Positions 1 through 9,236 of a stretch of DNA of 64,000 nucleotides are shown in pieces (position 1 is the first letter of the stretch; each line of letters starts with the position of its first letter). The stretch covers positions 62,001 through 126,000 of the forward strand of contig NZ_JACEGD010000040.1 of assembly GCF_016031635.1 (NCBI RefSeq). The letters run 5' to 3'. The notes beneath the pieces were generated by a model, which was not told where the DNA came from, did not search any database, and was given only the letters and a program-made list of their open reading frames with translations. A program made the translations under genes and the position numbers. This DNA is from Bradyrhizobium diversitatis. Lineage in GTDB: Bacteria; Pseudomonadota; Alphaproteobacteria; Rhizobiales; Xanthobacteraceae.

Positions 1-1
1 T

Positions 2-505
2 CTCTCCCTGTTCGAGCCGATCGATTCGAGCGAGTTCTCGCTTTCCGAGCGCGCGGCGGTCGCGGCCTTCGTGACCGGGCTCCATGGCGAGTCACCCGTC
101 GCCGCCTTCTATCGAGAGAAGCTTGCCGCGAATGCCGATGGAGCGGCCTTGCTCGAACCGATCACAGCCGAGATCGAGCGCGGCAGGACGTCGGGACCGT
201 ACGGCGCCTTTCCGGCCGGCCCACTGTCGATCGAGAACAAGGCCGGGCTGATCTATCGCGTCAGCGCGGAGCGCAAGCCCGTACTCGGTGCGAGGCTCGC
301 AGCGGCGCTGGAGCATGCGCATCTCTTGGTGTTCCGCCCGCGCGACGCGTCGTCCGCCGACATGAAGGGGCTGCTGACGGCCGGCTGGTCGCCAACCGGC
401 ATCGTCACGTTCTCCCAGCTCGTTGCGTTCCTGTCGTTCCAGGTGCGCGTCGTCAGCGGCTTGCGCACGCTCGCAGCGGCAAGCGCGCAGGAGGTCGCAT
501 CATGA
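2..505 (+). CDS. CMD-domain protein, 5' end outside window
   Basis: The reading frame is open from the first bases of the window, so the start codon lies upstream; an internal GTG at 71 is only a track artefact of the edge. The visible 167 residues resemble the carboxymuconolactone-decarboxylase-like (CMD) proteins of the Avi_7170 type, small AhpD-fold proteins that occur next to an Avi_7169-type peroxidase-like protein. That partner is the next gene here, overlapping by 4 nt (ATGA), so the two are co-translated. No CxxC redox motif is visible in this part. The substrate is unknown. The family call comes from recalled similarity and neighbourhood and is moderate. Confidence 0.6.
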   Translation, partial: LSLFEPIDSSEFSLSERAAVAAFVTGLHGESPVAAFYREKLAANADGAALLEPITAEIERGRTSGPYGAFPAGPLSIENKAGLIYRVSAERKPVLGARLAAALEHAHLLVFRPRDASSADMKGLLTAGWSPTGIVTFSQLVAFLSFQVRVVSGLRTLAAASAQEVAS

Positions 506-1077
506 ATACCGTCAATCCGCCCGTCGTCTTCACTCAGGACGAACTCGGCTGGGTCTCGTGGATCGACCCGCTGCCCGAGACCGAGCTGACCGAACGGCAC
601 TTCGCCGGTCTGGTCGACCGCGCCCGCGCCAAGTCGGAATATTTCCGGCTCCTGGTGCGCGATCCCGAAGTCCTTGAAGCCCGCACCAGGACCGACAAGG
701 ACATCTTTTACAATGTGGCCGATGGCCTGCCGCGCGCGGAGCGCGAACTTGCGGCGGCTGCAACCTCGCGTTACAACGGCTGCATCTACTGCGCCTCCGT
801 GCATGCGCGCTTTGCCAGCACCTATTCCAAGCGCCGCGACGATGTGCAGCGCCTGCTCGACGAAGGCATCAAGGCCGATCTCGGCGAACGCTGGAATGCC
901 GTGGTCAAGGCGTCCGTGGCATTGGCCGCGACGCCGATCGCGTTCGGTCCCGACAACATCGAGGAGCTGCGCCGTGCGGGCCTCGACGATGCCGAGATCG
1001 TCGACGTCATCAACGGCGCCTCGTTCTTCAACTGGGCGAACCGGCTGATGCTGTCGCTCGGCGAGCCCTCGAAATAG
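502..1077 (+). CDS. AhpD-fold alkylhydroperoxidase-domain protein (Avi_7169-like)
   Basis: The 191-residue protein carries the AhpD/CMD redox signature C-x2-C-x3-H at Cys94, Cys97 and His101, inside the segment YNGCIYCASVHARF. In AhpD relatives these cysteines reduce peroxides using an external thiol donor. The start overlaps the stop of the preceding CMD protein, so the two probably form a pair or a heteromeric complex. An ABC importer follows 58 nt downstream on the same strand, which suggests that the imported compound is oxidised by a route that generates peroxide or uses this pair; that link is inference. The actual substrate is not readable from the sequence. Confidence 0.75.
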   Translation: MNTVNPPVVFTQDELGWVSWIDPLPETELTERHFAGLVDRARAKSEYFRLLVRDPEVLEARTRTDKDIFYNVADGLPRAERELAAAATSRYNGCIYCASVHARFASTYSKRRDDVQRLLDEGIKADLGERWNAVVKASVALAATPIAFGPDNIEELRRAGLDDAEIVDVINGASFFNWANRLMLSLGEPSK

Positions 1078-1135
1078 GCAATCTCACCGGCACGAGAATT
1101 GCTGCTGTTTCAACATTGAATGGATGGAGCCGTGC

Positions 1136-2293
1136 ATGAGCAACATCGATCGTCGTACCCTGGTCAGGGGCTCACTCGCCGCCATGATGGCGGGAGCGGC
1201 GTCTTCGCGCGCCGCCCTTGCGCAATCCGCCGAACCGATCCTGCTCGGCGTCAGCGGCCCCTTGACCGGGCCCAACGCGCAATATGGCGCCCAGTGGAAG
1301 CAGGGCTTTGATCTCGCGCTCGACGAGATTCACGCCGCCGGCGGCATCAACGGGCGAAAGCTCGCCTACCAGTTCGAGGACAGCCAGAGCGATCCGCGCC
1401 AATCGGTGGCGATCGCCCAGAAATTCGTCTCCGATCCCCGCATCGTCATGGAGCTCGGCGATTTCTCCAGTCCCGCCTCGATGGCCGCCTCGCCGATTTA
1501 TCAGCGCGGCGGCCTCGTGCAGTTCGGCTTCACCAACTCGCACCCTGATTTCACCAAGGGCGGCGATTTCATGTGGAGCACGTCTGTCAGCCAGGCCGAC
1601 GAGCAGCCGCTGCTGGCGTCCTATGCCGTCAGGCGCCTCGGCCTGAAAAAGCTCGCGGTGCTGCACCTCAACACCGACTGGGGCCGCACCAGCCGCGACC
1701 ACTTCGTCAAGGCGGCGAAGGAGTACGGCGCCGAGATCGCGGTGACCGAGGGCTACATCGCGGAGGAGCGCGATTTCCGCTCGACGCTGGTGCGCGTGCG
1801 CGATGCCAGTCCGGACGGGCTGATCCTGATCTCCTATTATTCCGACGGTGCGCTGATCGCCCGCCAGGCCCGCCAGGTCGGCCTGAAGCAGACGATCTGC
1901 GCGGCAAGCTCGGTGTACTCGCCGAAATTCCTGGAGCTCGGCGGTGAAGCGGTCGAGCAAGTGCATCTCGGCACGCGCTATTTCCCCGAGGATCCGAGGC
2001 CCGAGGTGAAGAAGTTCATCGCGGGCTTCAAGGCCAAGTACAACGGACAGGAGCCCGATGCATTCAACGCTTATTCCTATGACGCGATGAACATGGCCGC
2101 TGCCGTGGTGAAGATCGGCGGCACCGACCGCCGGGCCATCCGCGACGCCTTCGCCAAGGTGAAGGACGTCTCCAGCGTCATCTACGGCCAGGCGACGTTC
2201 GACGTCGAGAGCCGCCGCGTCAAGGGCGCCATGAACGCCGAGCTCGTGGTGCGCAAGGGCCAATTCACGCTGTGGGACGGCAAGCCGACCTGA
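1136..2293 (+). CDS. ABC transporter substrate-binding protein (branched-chain amino acid/amide family)
   Basis: Periplasmic binding protein of the LivJ/Peripla_BP_6 type, 385 residues. The N-terminus has a twin-arginine-like export signal (Arg6-Arg7 followed by a hydrophobic stretch and an Ala-rich cleavage region). The mature protein opens with the family's typical 'ILLGVSGPLTGPNAQYG' segment. I chose ATG 1136 because GGAG lies 6-7 nt before it; an in-frame ATG at 1124 would overlap that ribosome binding site. The permease and ATPase genes follow directly, so this protein sets the specificity of the importer. The ligand cannot be told: the family binds amino acids, amides, urea or aromatic acids. 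Confidence 0.85.
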   Translation: MSNIDRRTLVRGSLAAMMAGAASSRAALAQSAEPILLGVSGPLTGPNAQYGAQWKQGFDLALDEIHAAGGINGRKLAYQFEDSQSDPRQSVAIAQKFVSDPRIVMELGDFSSPASMAASPIYQRGGLVQFGFTNSHPDFTKGGDFMWSTSVSQADEQPLLASYAVRRLGLKKLAVLHLNTDWGRTSRDHFVKAAKEYGAEIAVTEGYIAEERDFRSTLVRVRDASPDGLILISYYSDGALIARQARQVGLKQTICAASSVYSPKFLELGGEAVEQVHLGTRYFPEDPRPEVKKFIAGFKAKYNGQEPDAFNAYSYDAMNMAAAVVKIGGTDRRAIRDAFAKVKDVSSVIYGQATFDVESRRVKGAMNAELVVRKGQFTLWDGKPT

Positions 2294-2348
2294 CCTGATG
2301 GCCGGAGCGGGCGCTCCGGCCGCTTTCTCCCTTCAATAGGAACGCTGC

Positions 2349-4172
2349 GTGTCTTCCTGGCTCGACTACACGATCAACGGGCTGATCGTCGGCAATGTCT
2401 ACGCCCTCGTTGCGGTCGGGCTCGCGCTGATCTTCGGCGTCAGCCGGCTGATCAACTTCGCGCAAGGATCGATCTATCTGGTCGGCGCCTATATCGGCTG
2501 GGTCGCGGTGGTGCGGCTGCACACGCCGCTGCCGCTGACCATCATCGTGGTGGCGGCGGCCGCCGCAATGGTCGGCTTGATCATCGAGCGGTTCGGCCTG
2601 CGTCCGCTTCAGAACTCGGTGCGCATCGCGCCGCTGCTCGCGACCATCGGCATCAGCTTCGTGCTCGATCAATTGGTGATGCTGACCTTCTCGCCCAATC
2701 CGCGCGCGCTGCCGAGCCAGCTGCCGGACGTTCGCTTCCAGCTCGGTGGCGGCACCATCGGACCGCTTGACCTCCTGATCGCCGGCGTCGGGCTCACCAG
2801 CGCGCTGCTGCTGTTCGTGTTCCTGCGCTACACCAAGCTCGGCTGGGCGGTGCGCGCTACCGCGCAGGATCGCGACGCCGCCATGCAGATGGGCGTCGAC
2901 GTCAATCGCGTCAATCAGGCAGTGTTCGGCATCGCGGCCGCGCTCGGCGGCGTCTCCGGCATGCTGGTCGGCATGTACTACAACCAGATCGACACCGCGA
3001 TGAGCCTGCAGGCGACCCTCAAAGGCGTCGTCGCGGAAGTGGTCGGCGGCGCCGGCAACGTGCCGGGCGCGGTGATCGGCAGCCTGCTGCTCGGACTGGT
3101 GGAGAGCTACGGTGTCGCCGTGTTCGGCACCAGCTATCGCAATCTGTTCGCGTTCCTGCTGCTGGTCGTGGTGCTCGTGCTGCGCCCGAGCGGTCTGTTC
3201 GCAAGCGCGCGGCAGGCTCCGCCCGAGCCGCTCACTGGCACCTTCATCGCGCCGAGCCGTCCGGTCCGCATCCCGCGCTGGGCCCTGTTGGTCGCGGCTG
3301 CCGCCTTCGCAGTGCTGCCGTTCTTCCCGGTGTCCTCCTACGTGCTCCAGACCCTGATCAACGCCTGGCTGCTCGGCATGCTCGCGCTCAGCCTGACTCT
3401 GGTTGCGGGCACGATGGGCCAGGTCTCGCTCGGTCACGCCGCGTTGCTCGCGATCGGCGCCTACACCTCCGCGCTGCTGTCGCTGACGCTGGCCGTTCCG
3501 GTCGGCCTTGCCGTCATCGGCGGCGGCCTGATGAGTGCTGCGCTCGGCACGCTGTTGATCTCGCCGTCGTTCCGCCTGCGCGGGCACTATGTGTCGATTG
3601 CGACACTCGCCATCGGCGAAATCGTCTCGCTGGTGATCCTGAATTGGGAGAGCGTCACCCGCGGTCCGATCGGCATTTCAGGCATCCCGCCGTTGTCGCT
3701 GTTCGGCTATGACCTGATCAGCCCGTTCTCGGTCTACTGGTTCAGCTTCGCGGTGATGCTCGTGCTGGCGCTGCTGCAGGGACGGCTGCTCGGTTCGCAT
3801 CTCGGCCGCAGCTTTCGCGCCATCCGCGACGATGACATCGCCGCACGTGCCTACGGCCTCAGCCTGAACCGCTACAAGTCGCTGGCCTTCATCTTCGGCG
3901 GTTTCGCCGCCGGCGTCAGCGGCGGCATCGCCGCGCATCTGTACTCCTACATCAACCACGAGACCTTCAACACGCAGCAATCCATCCTGGCGCTGACGGT
4001 CGTCATCCTCGGCGGTCTCGGCAACGTCGTCGGCGCGATCGTCGGATCGGTCGCACTGGTCGGCCTGCCCGAACTCTTCCGCATCGCGGCCGAGTACCGC
4101 ATCCTGATCTATGGCATCGTGCTGCTGCTGCTGGTGCGGTTCAGGCCGCAGGGCCTGTTGGGGACGATCTGA
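2349..4172 (+). CDS. Fused LivH-LivM-type ABC permease
   Basis: This 607-residue membrane protein joins two permeases that are usually separate. Residues about 1-290 match the LivH type (opening 'YTINGLIVGNVYALVAVGLAL', then 'GLRP' and 'VVGGAGNVPGAVIGS'). Residues about 320-600 match the LivM type ('GHAALLAIGAYTSAL', 'RGHYVSIATLAIGEI', 'VILGGLGNVVGAIVGS'). Each half has several hydrophobic helices and one EAA-like loop. The start is GTG at 2349, preceded by AATAGGA. The gene overlaps the next ATPase by 1 nt. Fusion makes a single-chain heterodimeric channel; the arrangement is known in some alphaproteobacteria. Confidence 0.88.
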   Translation: MSSWLDYTINGLIVGNVYALVAVGLALIFGVSRLINFAQGSIYLVGAYIGWVAVVRLHTPLPLTIIVVAAAAAMVGLIIERFGLRPLQNSVRIAPLLATIGISFVLDQLVMLTFSPNPRALPSQLPDVRFQLGGGTIGPLDLLIAGVGLTSALLLFVFLRYTKLGWAVRATAQDRDAAMQMGVDVNRVNQAVFGIAAALGGVSGMLVGMYYNQIDTAMSLQATLKGVVAEVVGGAGNVPGAVIGSLLLGLVESYGVAVFGTSYRNLFAFLLLVVVLVLRPSGLFASARQAPPEPLTGTFIAPSRPVRIPRWALLVAAAAFAVLPFFPVSSYVLQTLINAWLLGMLALSLTLVAGTMGQVSLGHAALLAIGAYTSALLSLTLAVPVGLAVIGGGLMSAALGTLLISPSFRLRGHYVSIATLAIGEIVSLVILNWESVTRGPIGISGIPPLSLFGYDLISPFSVYWFSFAVMLVLALLQGRLLGSHLGRSFRAIRDDDIAARAYGLSLNRYKSLAFIFGGFAAGVSGGIAAHLYSYINHETFNTQQSILALTVVILGGLGNVVGAIVGSVALVGLPELFRIAAEYRILIYGIVLLLLVRFRPQGLLGTI

Positions 4173-5020
4173 TGGCGGAGCAGCACGCGCCCATGTTGTC
4201 CCTGCGCGGCCTGACGCGCCGCTTCGGTGGCCTCACCGCGGTCGATGCGATCGATCTCGACCTCGGTAAGGGCGAGCTCGTCAGCATCATCGGCCCGAAC
4301 GGCGCCGGCAAGACGACACTGTTCAATCTCGTGACCGGGCTCGACCGGCCCGACGATGGCGCCGTACGCTTCGAAGGCCAGGACATCACCGGTCTCTCGC
4401 CGGAACGGCTCGCGGCCGAAGGCATCGCCCGCACCTTCCAGCTCGGGCGCGTGTTCGGCAATCTCAGCGTCATGGACAACGTTCTGATCGGCGCGCATAC
4501 GCGACTGCGTGCCGTGAAGCCGACGGTGCCGGTGATCGGCCCGCTGCTGGAGTTGGGCCTTGCACTGCTGCGACCCGCCAGCGTCAGGGCCGAAGAGGAG
4601 CGGCTGCGCGAGGAGGTGAAGGCCATTCTCGCCCGCTTTGGCGAGCGGCTGCTGCCGCGGATCGACCAGCCCGCCTATAGCCTGTCCTACGCCAACCGCC
4701 GCCGTGTCGAGATCGCGCGTGCGCTCGCCTTGAGGCCGCGCCTCTTGCTGCTCGACGAGCCCACCGCCGGCATGAACCCGACCGAGACCGCGGAGATGCA
4801 GGGCCTCGTCGCCGAATTGAAAGCCGAAGGGCTGACCATCCTGCTGATCGAGCACAAGCTGGAGATGGTGATGCGCCTGTCCGATCGCGTCATCGTCATG
4901 GACGAGGGCAAGAAGATCGCGGAAGGGCCGGGCGAAGAGGTGCGTGGTGATCCCAAGGTGATCGAGGCCTATCTCGGTCACGGGCTATCAGGCACGACGG
5001 AGCAGGAGAGTGCGGCATGA
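4172..5020 (+). CDS. ABC transporter ATP-binding protein, LivG type
   Basis: ATPase of 282 residues energising the fused permease. Walker A is GPNGAGKT at residues 41-48, and Walker B is LLLLDEPTAG around residue 195. The signature loop reads LSYANRR instead of LSGGQ, a variation usual in the LivG branch, and the switch His is in LLIEHKLE. The LivG-specific long insert between the Q-loop and the signature is present. The gene overlaps the permease stop by 1 nt and the next ATPase by 4 nt, so all three are translationally coupled. Acts on the cytoplasmic face of the inner membrane. Confidence 0.9.
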   Translation: MAEQHAPMLSLRGLTRRFGGLTAVDAIDLDLGKGELVSIIGPNGAGKTTLFNLVTGLDRPDDGAVRFEGQDITGLSPERLAAEGIARTFQLGRVFGNLSVMDNVLIGAHTRLRAVKPTVPVIGPLLELGLALLRPASVRAEEERLREEVKAILARFGERLLPRIDQPAYSLSYANRRRVEIARALALRPRLLLLDEPTAGMNPTETAEMQGLVAELKAEGLTILLIEHKLEMVMRLSDRVIVMDEGKKIAEGPGEEVRGDPKVIEAYLGHGLSGTTEQESAA

Positions 5021-5757
5021 CGAATCCTTCGCCCGAACCGCTGCTGTCCCTCTTCAACGTCAACACCTTCTACGGCCAGGCCCAGGTGCATTTCGACCTG
5101 TCGATCACGGTCGCGCGCGGCCACATCGTCTGCCTGCTCGGCGGCAATGCCAGCGGCAAGTCGACGACGATGAAGATCATTCTCGGTCTGGTCAAACCGC
5201 GCTCGGGCGAGGTGACGTTCGATGGCGCTTCGCTGATCGGGCTCACCACGCCGCAGATCGTCCGCCGCGGCATCGCCTCGGTGCCGGAGGCGCGGCGGCT
5301 GTTTGCGGACATGAGCGTGCGCGAGAACATCCTGATGGGCGCCTTCGTGCGCAACGACCGTGAGGCGGTGGCGCTGGATCTCGACCGGATGCTGACGCTG
5401 TTCCCGAAGCTCGGCCAGCGGCTGTCGCAGCGCGCCGGCTCCTTGTCCGGCGGCGAGCAGCAGATGGTGGCGATGGCGCGCGCGCTGATGAGCCGGCCGC
5501 GCATGATCGTGATGGACGAGCCGACCATGGGCCTGTCGCCGCTCTACGTCGACCGCGTGCTGGAACTGATCCGCAGCATCAACCAGGCGGGCGTCTCGGT
5601 GTTCATGGTCGAGCAGAACGCCAGCCTCGCGCTCGAGATCGCACATGAAGCCTATGTGCTGCAGACCGGCAGGATCGTGCTGTCAGGTCCGGCGCGGGCG
5701 CTGAAGGATGATCCGCGCGTGCGCGATGCCTATCTCGGCGGCTCCGAGGCAGCGTAG
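5017..5757 (+). CDS. ABC transporter ATP-binding protein, LivF type
   Basis: Second ATPase of the importer, 246 residues. Walker A is GGNASGKS (residues 42-49), the signature is LSGGEQQ, Walker B is MIVMDEPTMG, and the switch His position is replaced by Gln in MVEQNAS, which is normal for LivF proteins. The start overlaps the end of the LivG-type gene by 4 nt (ATGA). Pairing of a canonical LivF with a LivG carrying a degenerate signature is the standard arrangement of this importer class. The operon ends here; about 130 nt without a gene follow before the nickel permease. Confidence 0.9.
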   Translation: MTNPSPEPLLSLFNVNTFYGQAQVHFDLSITVARGHIVCLLGGNASGKSTTMKIILGLVKPRSGEVTFDGASLIGLTTPQIVRRGIASVPEARRLFADMSVRENILMGAFVRNDREAVALDLDRMLTLFPKLGQRLSQRAGSLSGGEQQMVAMARALMSRPRMIVMDEPTMGLSPLYVDRVLELIRSINQAGVSVFMVEQNASLALEIAHEAYVLQTGRIVLSGPARALKDDPRVRDAYLGGSEAA

Positions 5758-5887
5758 CAATTCAGGTGCGATGACGCGCCCGCAGGCGGGACAACGCGGC
5801 ATGACGAACCCTCTCCGGGACTAGCCAGTGTGACCAATCTGTGAAAATATCATACCGTTGGCGCGACGGGGTGTGCGGCGGGACGGA

Positions 5888-6787
5888 ATGAACTTCGTGA
5901 CGAAATTGGTGCGGGCGGCCGAGCCCGGAACGGTGGTGCTGCTCGGCGGGCTCGTCGCCGCCAACGTCGCCGCATGGGCCTGGGCCGTCTCGCTGTTCGG
6001 CGACCGGCCGACGGTGATGGCAACGGCGCTGCTGGCCTGGGTCTTCGGCCTCCGCCACGCCGTCGATGCCGATTCGGTGTCGGCGCTGTTCCTGCTGGTG
6101 ATCGCGGCCATCAATCTCGCCATCTTCGCCGGCCTGTGGCGGACGTTTCGCATGGCGCGAGAGCAGGGCGTTCACGATGCCGCAGGCCTCGATGCGCTTC
6201 TCGCCCGTCGCGGCGTCCTGGCGCGGCTGCTCGGGCCGCTGTTCCGTCTGGTGACGAAACCGTGGCACATGTATCCGCTCGGGTTCCTATTCGGCCTCGG
6301 CTTCGACACCGCCACCGAGATCGGCCTGCTCAGCATCTCCGCAAGCGAAGCCGCCCGCGGCGCCTCGCTCGCCGATGTCCTGGTCTTCCCGGCGCTGTTC
6401 GCCGCCGGTATGGCGCTGGTCGACACTGCCGATTCGGCGCTGATGGTCAGCGCCTATCGCTGGGCCTTCGTCGATCCCCTGCGCAAGCTCTGGTACAATC
6501 TCACGATCACCGGCGCCTCGGTCGCGGTCGCCCTGTTCATCGGCGGCATCGAAGCGCTCGGCCTGATCAGCGATCGGCTCGGCCTCTCCGGCGGCATGTG
6601 GACGCTGGTCGATGGCCTGAACGAGTCGCTGGCGAATGTCGGCTTCGCCGTGATCGCGCTGTTCGCGATCGCATGGCTCGCCTCGATCGTGCTCTATCGC
6701 CGCATGTTCTCGGATGACGGGCGAGGTTCGGCGGACGCGGTAGAAGGCTTCGATGCGACCGAGGCCGTCGTGGTGAGACGTCCCTGA
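5888..6787 (+). pseudogene. NiCoT (HoxN/HupN/NixA) nickel/cobalt permease with internal deletion
   Basis: The 299-residue frame is recognisable as a nickel/cobalt permease by LRHAVDAD at residues 56-62, GFDTATE at 138-144 and GMALVDTAD at 174-182. Family members are usually 330-380 residues long and read RHAxDADHI, then a loop, then a FxxGHSxVV helix. Here Asp62 is followed at once by SVSALFLLVIAAINL, which in relatives lies some 80 residues further on. The second metal-binding His, the next helix and the GHS motif are therefore missing without loss of frame. The His/Asp signature is essential for transport in characterised members, so I infer a non-functional or repurposed protein. Start ATG 5888 has GGGACGG just upstream; a TTG at 5858 is the alternative. 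Confidence 0.75.
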
Positions 6788-6797
6788 TTCTACCGGT

Positions 6798-8312
6798 TCA
6801 GAGCGAAGCCGCGCTCTGGACTTGTTCCACCGGCAAGTCATCGGCGTTGGGATCACCAGGCGCCGTCGCCCAGGCGAGTTCCACCAGGGTAACAATCCGG
6901 CGCCCGCCGCCGTCGAGCTGGCAGACGATCAGGCCCTGCTCCTCCATGTAGCCGAGCAGCCGCTGCGCGCGGCGCAGCGAATGCGAGCCGTAGGCGCGGG
7001 CGATCGCAGCATCGCCGGGACAAGGCCAGCCTTCCTTGGCCGCGCGCGCGATCATCATGAACACGCCCTGCATGTCGTCGGGCAGGATCGAGGCGCGCAG
7101 CGTGACGTCCTGCCAGGCGTCGTCTTCAGTGAGATCGGTCCCGAGCCCGGCGCGCGCATGGGTCAGCATGCGGCGGAATTCGTTGAGATCAGGCACCGCC
7201 GCGCCGAGGCCCTCGATGCGACAGCGGACCACGAACTCCTGATAGAGCACGCCGATGGCGCGGAAGCCGGCATCGGGCTCCGCCAGCACGGCGCGCAAGG
7301 TGCGGGCGACACGTTCGCGCCGCTCGGCGAGTTCTTCTGCGCTGACCGGCACCTCGGCCACCTCGGGCCGGATCTCCGGCGCGGCGGCCGCCTTCGCTGC
7401 GCGAAGCTGCTCCAGCAGATCCGGCGCAGGCCGGCGCTGCGGCCGGCTGGCATCGGGCGGTGGTGCCGCCAGGATCACGGCGCGCGCATCCTCCAGGGTT
7501 GCCTCCGGCAGCGGCATCAGCCGCGGCGTCGAATTGCGCGGGCTTGTATCGGTCGGGCCGATGTTCAGGCGCAGCGGACGGCGCGACAGCGCAGGTCCCA
7601 GCGCCATGAACTGTCCGCGCTCGAGATCGCGAAAGGCTTCGGCCTGCCGCCGCTCCATGCCGAGCAGATCGGCGGCGCGCGCCATGTCGATGTCGAGGAA
7701 GGTCCGGCCCATCAGGAAGTTGGAGGCTTCCGCCGCGACGTTCTTGGCGAGCTTCGCCAGCCGCTGGGTCGCGATGATGCCGGCGAGCCCGCGCTTGCGG
7801 CCGCGGCACATCAGATTGGTCATGGCGCCGAGCGACAGTTTTCGCGCCTCGTCGGAGACTTCGCCGGCAACGGCCGGCGCGAACAGCTGCGCCTCGTCCA
7901 CCACGACCAGCATCGGATACCAATGGTCGCGGTCGACGTCGAACAGGCCGCCGAGGAAGGCCGCGGCTCGCCGCATCTGGTTCTCGGCGTCGAGCCCTTC
8001 GAGATTGAGCACGGTGGAGACGCGGTGCAGCCGGGCACGCTCGCCCGCGACCTGAAGGCCGCGCTCGGTATGGTCCTCGGCCTCGATCACGAGATGGCCG
8101 AAGCGCTCGGCCAGCGTCACGAAGTCGCCCTCGGGATCGATGATGGCCTGCTGCACCCAGGGCGCGCTCTGCTCCAGGAGCCGCCGCAGCAGGTGAGATT
8201 TGCCGGAGCCCGAATTGCCCTGCACCAGGAGGCGGGTCGCCAGCAGTTCCTCGAGGTCCATGGCGGCCGCGGCGCCTGCCGTGGTCTGTCCCATCTCGAT
8301 CGCAACCGTCAT
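6798..8312 (-). CDS. HerA/DUF87-type ATP-binding protein
   Basis: Protein of 504 residues with an AAA-type ATPase core of the HerA/DUF87 group. Walker A is GNSGSGKS at residues 32-39, and Walker B is MLVVVDEAQ at 134-142, with the usual long distance between them. Further motifs (GRKRGLAGIIATQRLAKLAKNVA) match the sensor and arginine-finger region of these ring-forming DNA-translocase relatives. The C-terminal third is a Pro/Ala/Arg-rich linker and a helical domain with no recognised family. No nurA-like nuclease gene lies beside it, so a role in end resection is unsupported; the call is restricted to the ATPase class. It converges on the nickel permease with a 10-nt gap. Confidence 0.75.
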   Translation of the reverse strand: MTVAIEMGQTTAGAAAAMDLEELLATRLLVQGNSGSGKSHLLRRLLEQSAPWVQQAIIDPEGDFVTLAERFGHLVIEAEDHTERGLQVAGERARLHRVSTVLNLEGLDAENQMRRAAAFLGGLFDVDRDHWYPMLVVVDEAQLFAPAVAGEVSDEARKLSLGAMTNLMCRGRKRGLAGIIATQRLAKLAKNVAAEASNFLMGRTFLDIDMARAADLLGMERRQAEAFRDLERGQFMALGPALSRRPLRLNIGPTDTSPRNSTPRLMPLPEATLEDARAVILAAPPPDASRPQRRPAPDLLEQLRAAKAAAAPEIRPEVAEVPVSAEELAERRERVARTLRAVLAEPDAGFRAIGVLYQEFVVRCRIEGLGAAVPDLNEFRRMLTHARAGLGTDLTEDDAWQDVTLRASILPDDMQGVFMMIARAAKEGWPCPGDAAIARAYGSHSLRRAQRLLGYMEEQGLIVCQLDGGGRRIVTLVELAWATAPGDPNADDLPVEQVQSAASL

Positions 8313-8417
8313 GTCCCCGACTCAAGTCCCCATCATTCGCGGACAGGGGCTTATCAATCCCGTCGCGGCGCGTCGAGCGGCGCGGGGCGAATCATGTCGC
8401 GTTGCCAACGACGGGGT

Positions 8418-9236
8418 TCAGGCGTGCCCTGACAACCGTAGAAGCGCAGGCCGATAGGGGGCTTGCGGATCATCGTCCTCGGTCTCGGGGATCGCGCAGG
8501 AGCCGAATTCCTGCCTGATCCGCTCGATCTCGGCGATTCGCTCGTGCAGCCGCTGCAAATGCTCCGGCGATGTCGCCTTCCAGAATCGGAATGTGTCGGC
8601 CGTGAGCGGCAGGAAGGCGGTGCCGAACGGCGTCGGATCGGGAACGATGGTGCGTCCAAGCAGCAGGAATCGCTCGGTGGCGGAGACGACGAGGGTGGCA
8701 TAGCCGCGGTTTCCGATCCGCCTGATGCCGTTCAGCGACCATTCGGCGAGCTTGCTGAAATATGGCTCCCCGCGCCAGCGATCCGGGCAGTCGTCGTCGA
8801 CGGTGACATTGACGGCGTCCTGGCTGAAATGCACGACGAGGCCGGCCGTCTCGGGAAACCAGTCGTCGTCGAGATGGCCTTGCAGCCAGGCGCACGCGAA
8901 TGAGCGGCACATTTGCGGGCGGCGGTCATAGATCGTGCACCCCGTGCCTGTCTGCCAATGCCGGCACAGCTGGTTCACCGGCTTGTCGACCGCGGCCACT
9001 TCGAGGATATCGCAGCAGGCGTTGCACGATCCGCATTGCCGGGCCGGCCGGGTCGTCTTCGGCAGGCCGGTCGCGCGAAAGCCTTGTCCGTCGCGGACCA
9101 GCAGCTTCTGCTTCTCCAGCGCATTCAACGCACGTTCGATCTTGAGACGGGATAGTCCGGTGGCGTCGATCACGCCCTTCATCGTCGTCGCGCCCGCCTC
9201 CACTGCGCGGACGACGCTCAGCATCGCCTGATCCAT
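8418..9236 (-). CDS. YkgJ-family cysteine-cluster protein
   Basis: Protein of 272 residues. Residues 60-120 hold eight cysteines (68, 71, 74, 75, 91, 100, 110, 115) in the pattern of the YkgJ/CxxCxxCC family, thought to bind a metal ion such as zinc or an iron-sulphur cluster. The first 60 residues look like a small winged-helix or regulatory domain ('MKGVIDATGLSRLKIERALNAL'). The C-terminal half has no recognised motif. It runs in the same direction as the HerA-like ATPase 105 nt away. No function has been established for this family that I can apply here. Confidence 0.75.
   Translation of the reverse strand: MDQAMLSVVRAVEAGATTMKGVIDATGLSRLKIERALNALEKQKLLVRDGQGFRATGLPKTTRPARQCGSCNACCDILEVAAVDKPVNQLCRHWQTGTGCTIYDRRPQMCRSFACAWLQGHLDDDWFPETAGLVVHFSQDAVNVTVDDDCPDRWRGEPYFSKLAEWSLNGIRRIGNRGYATLVVSATERFLLLGRTIVPDPTPFGTAFLPLTADTFRFWKATSPEHLQRLHERIAEIERIRQEFGSCAIPETEDDDPQAPYRPALLRLSGHA

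Noticed and set aside
6478..6492. CCTGCGCAAGC-like match to the flagellar motif inside the nickel permease
   Set aside because: It lies in coding sequence (Leu-Arg-Lys-Leu codons), far from any start; a chance match that shows the need for a genome-wide control.
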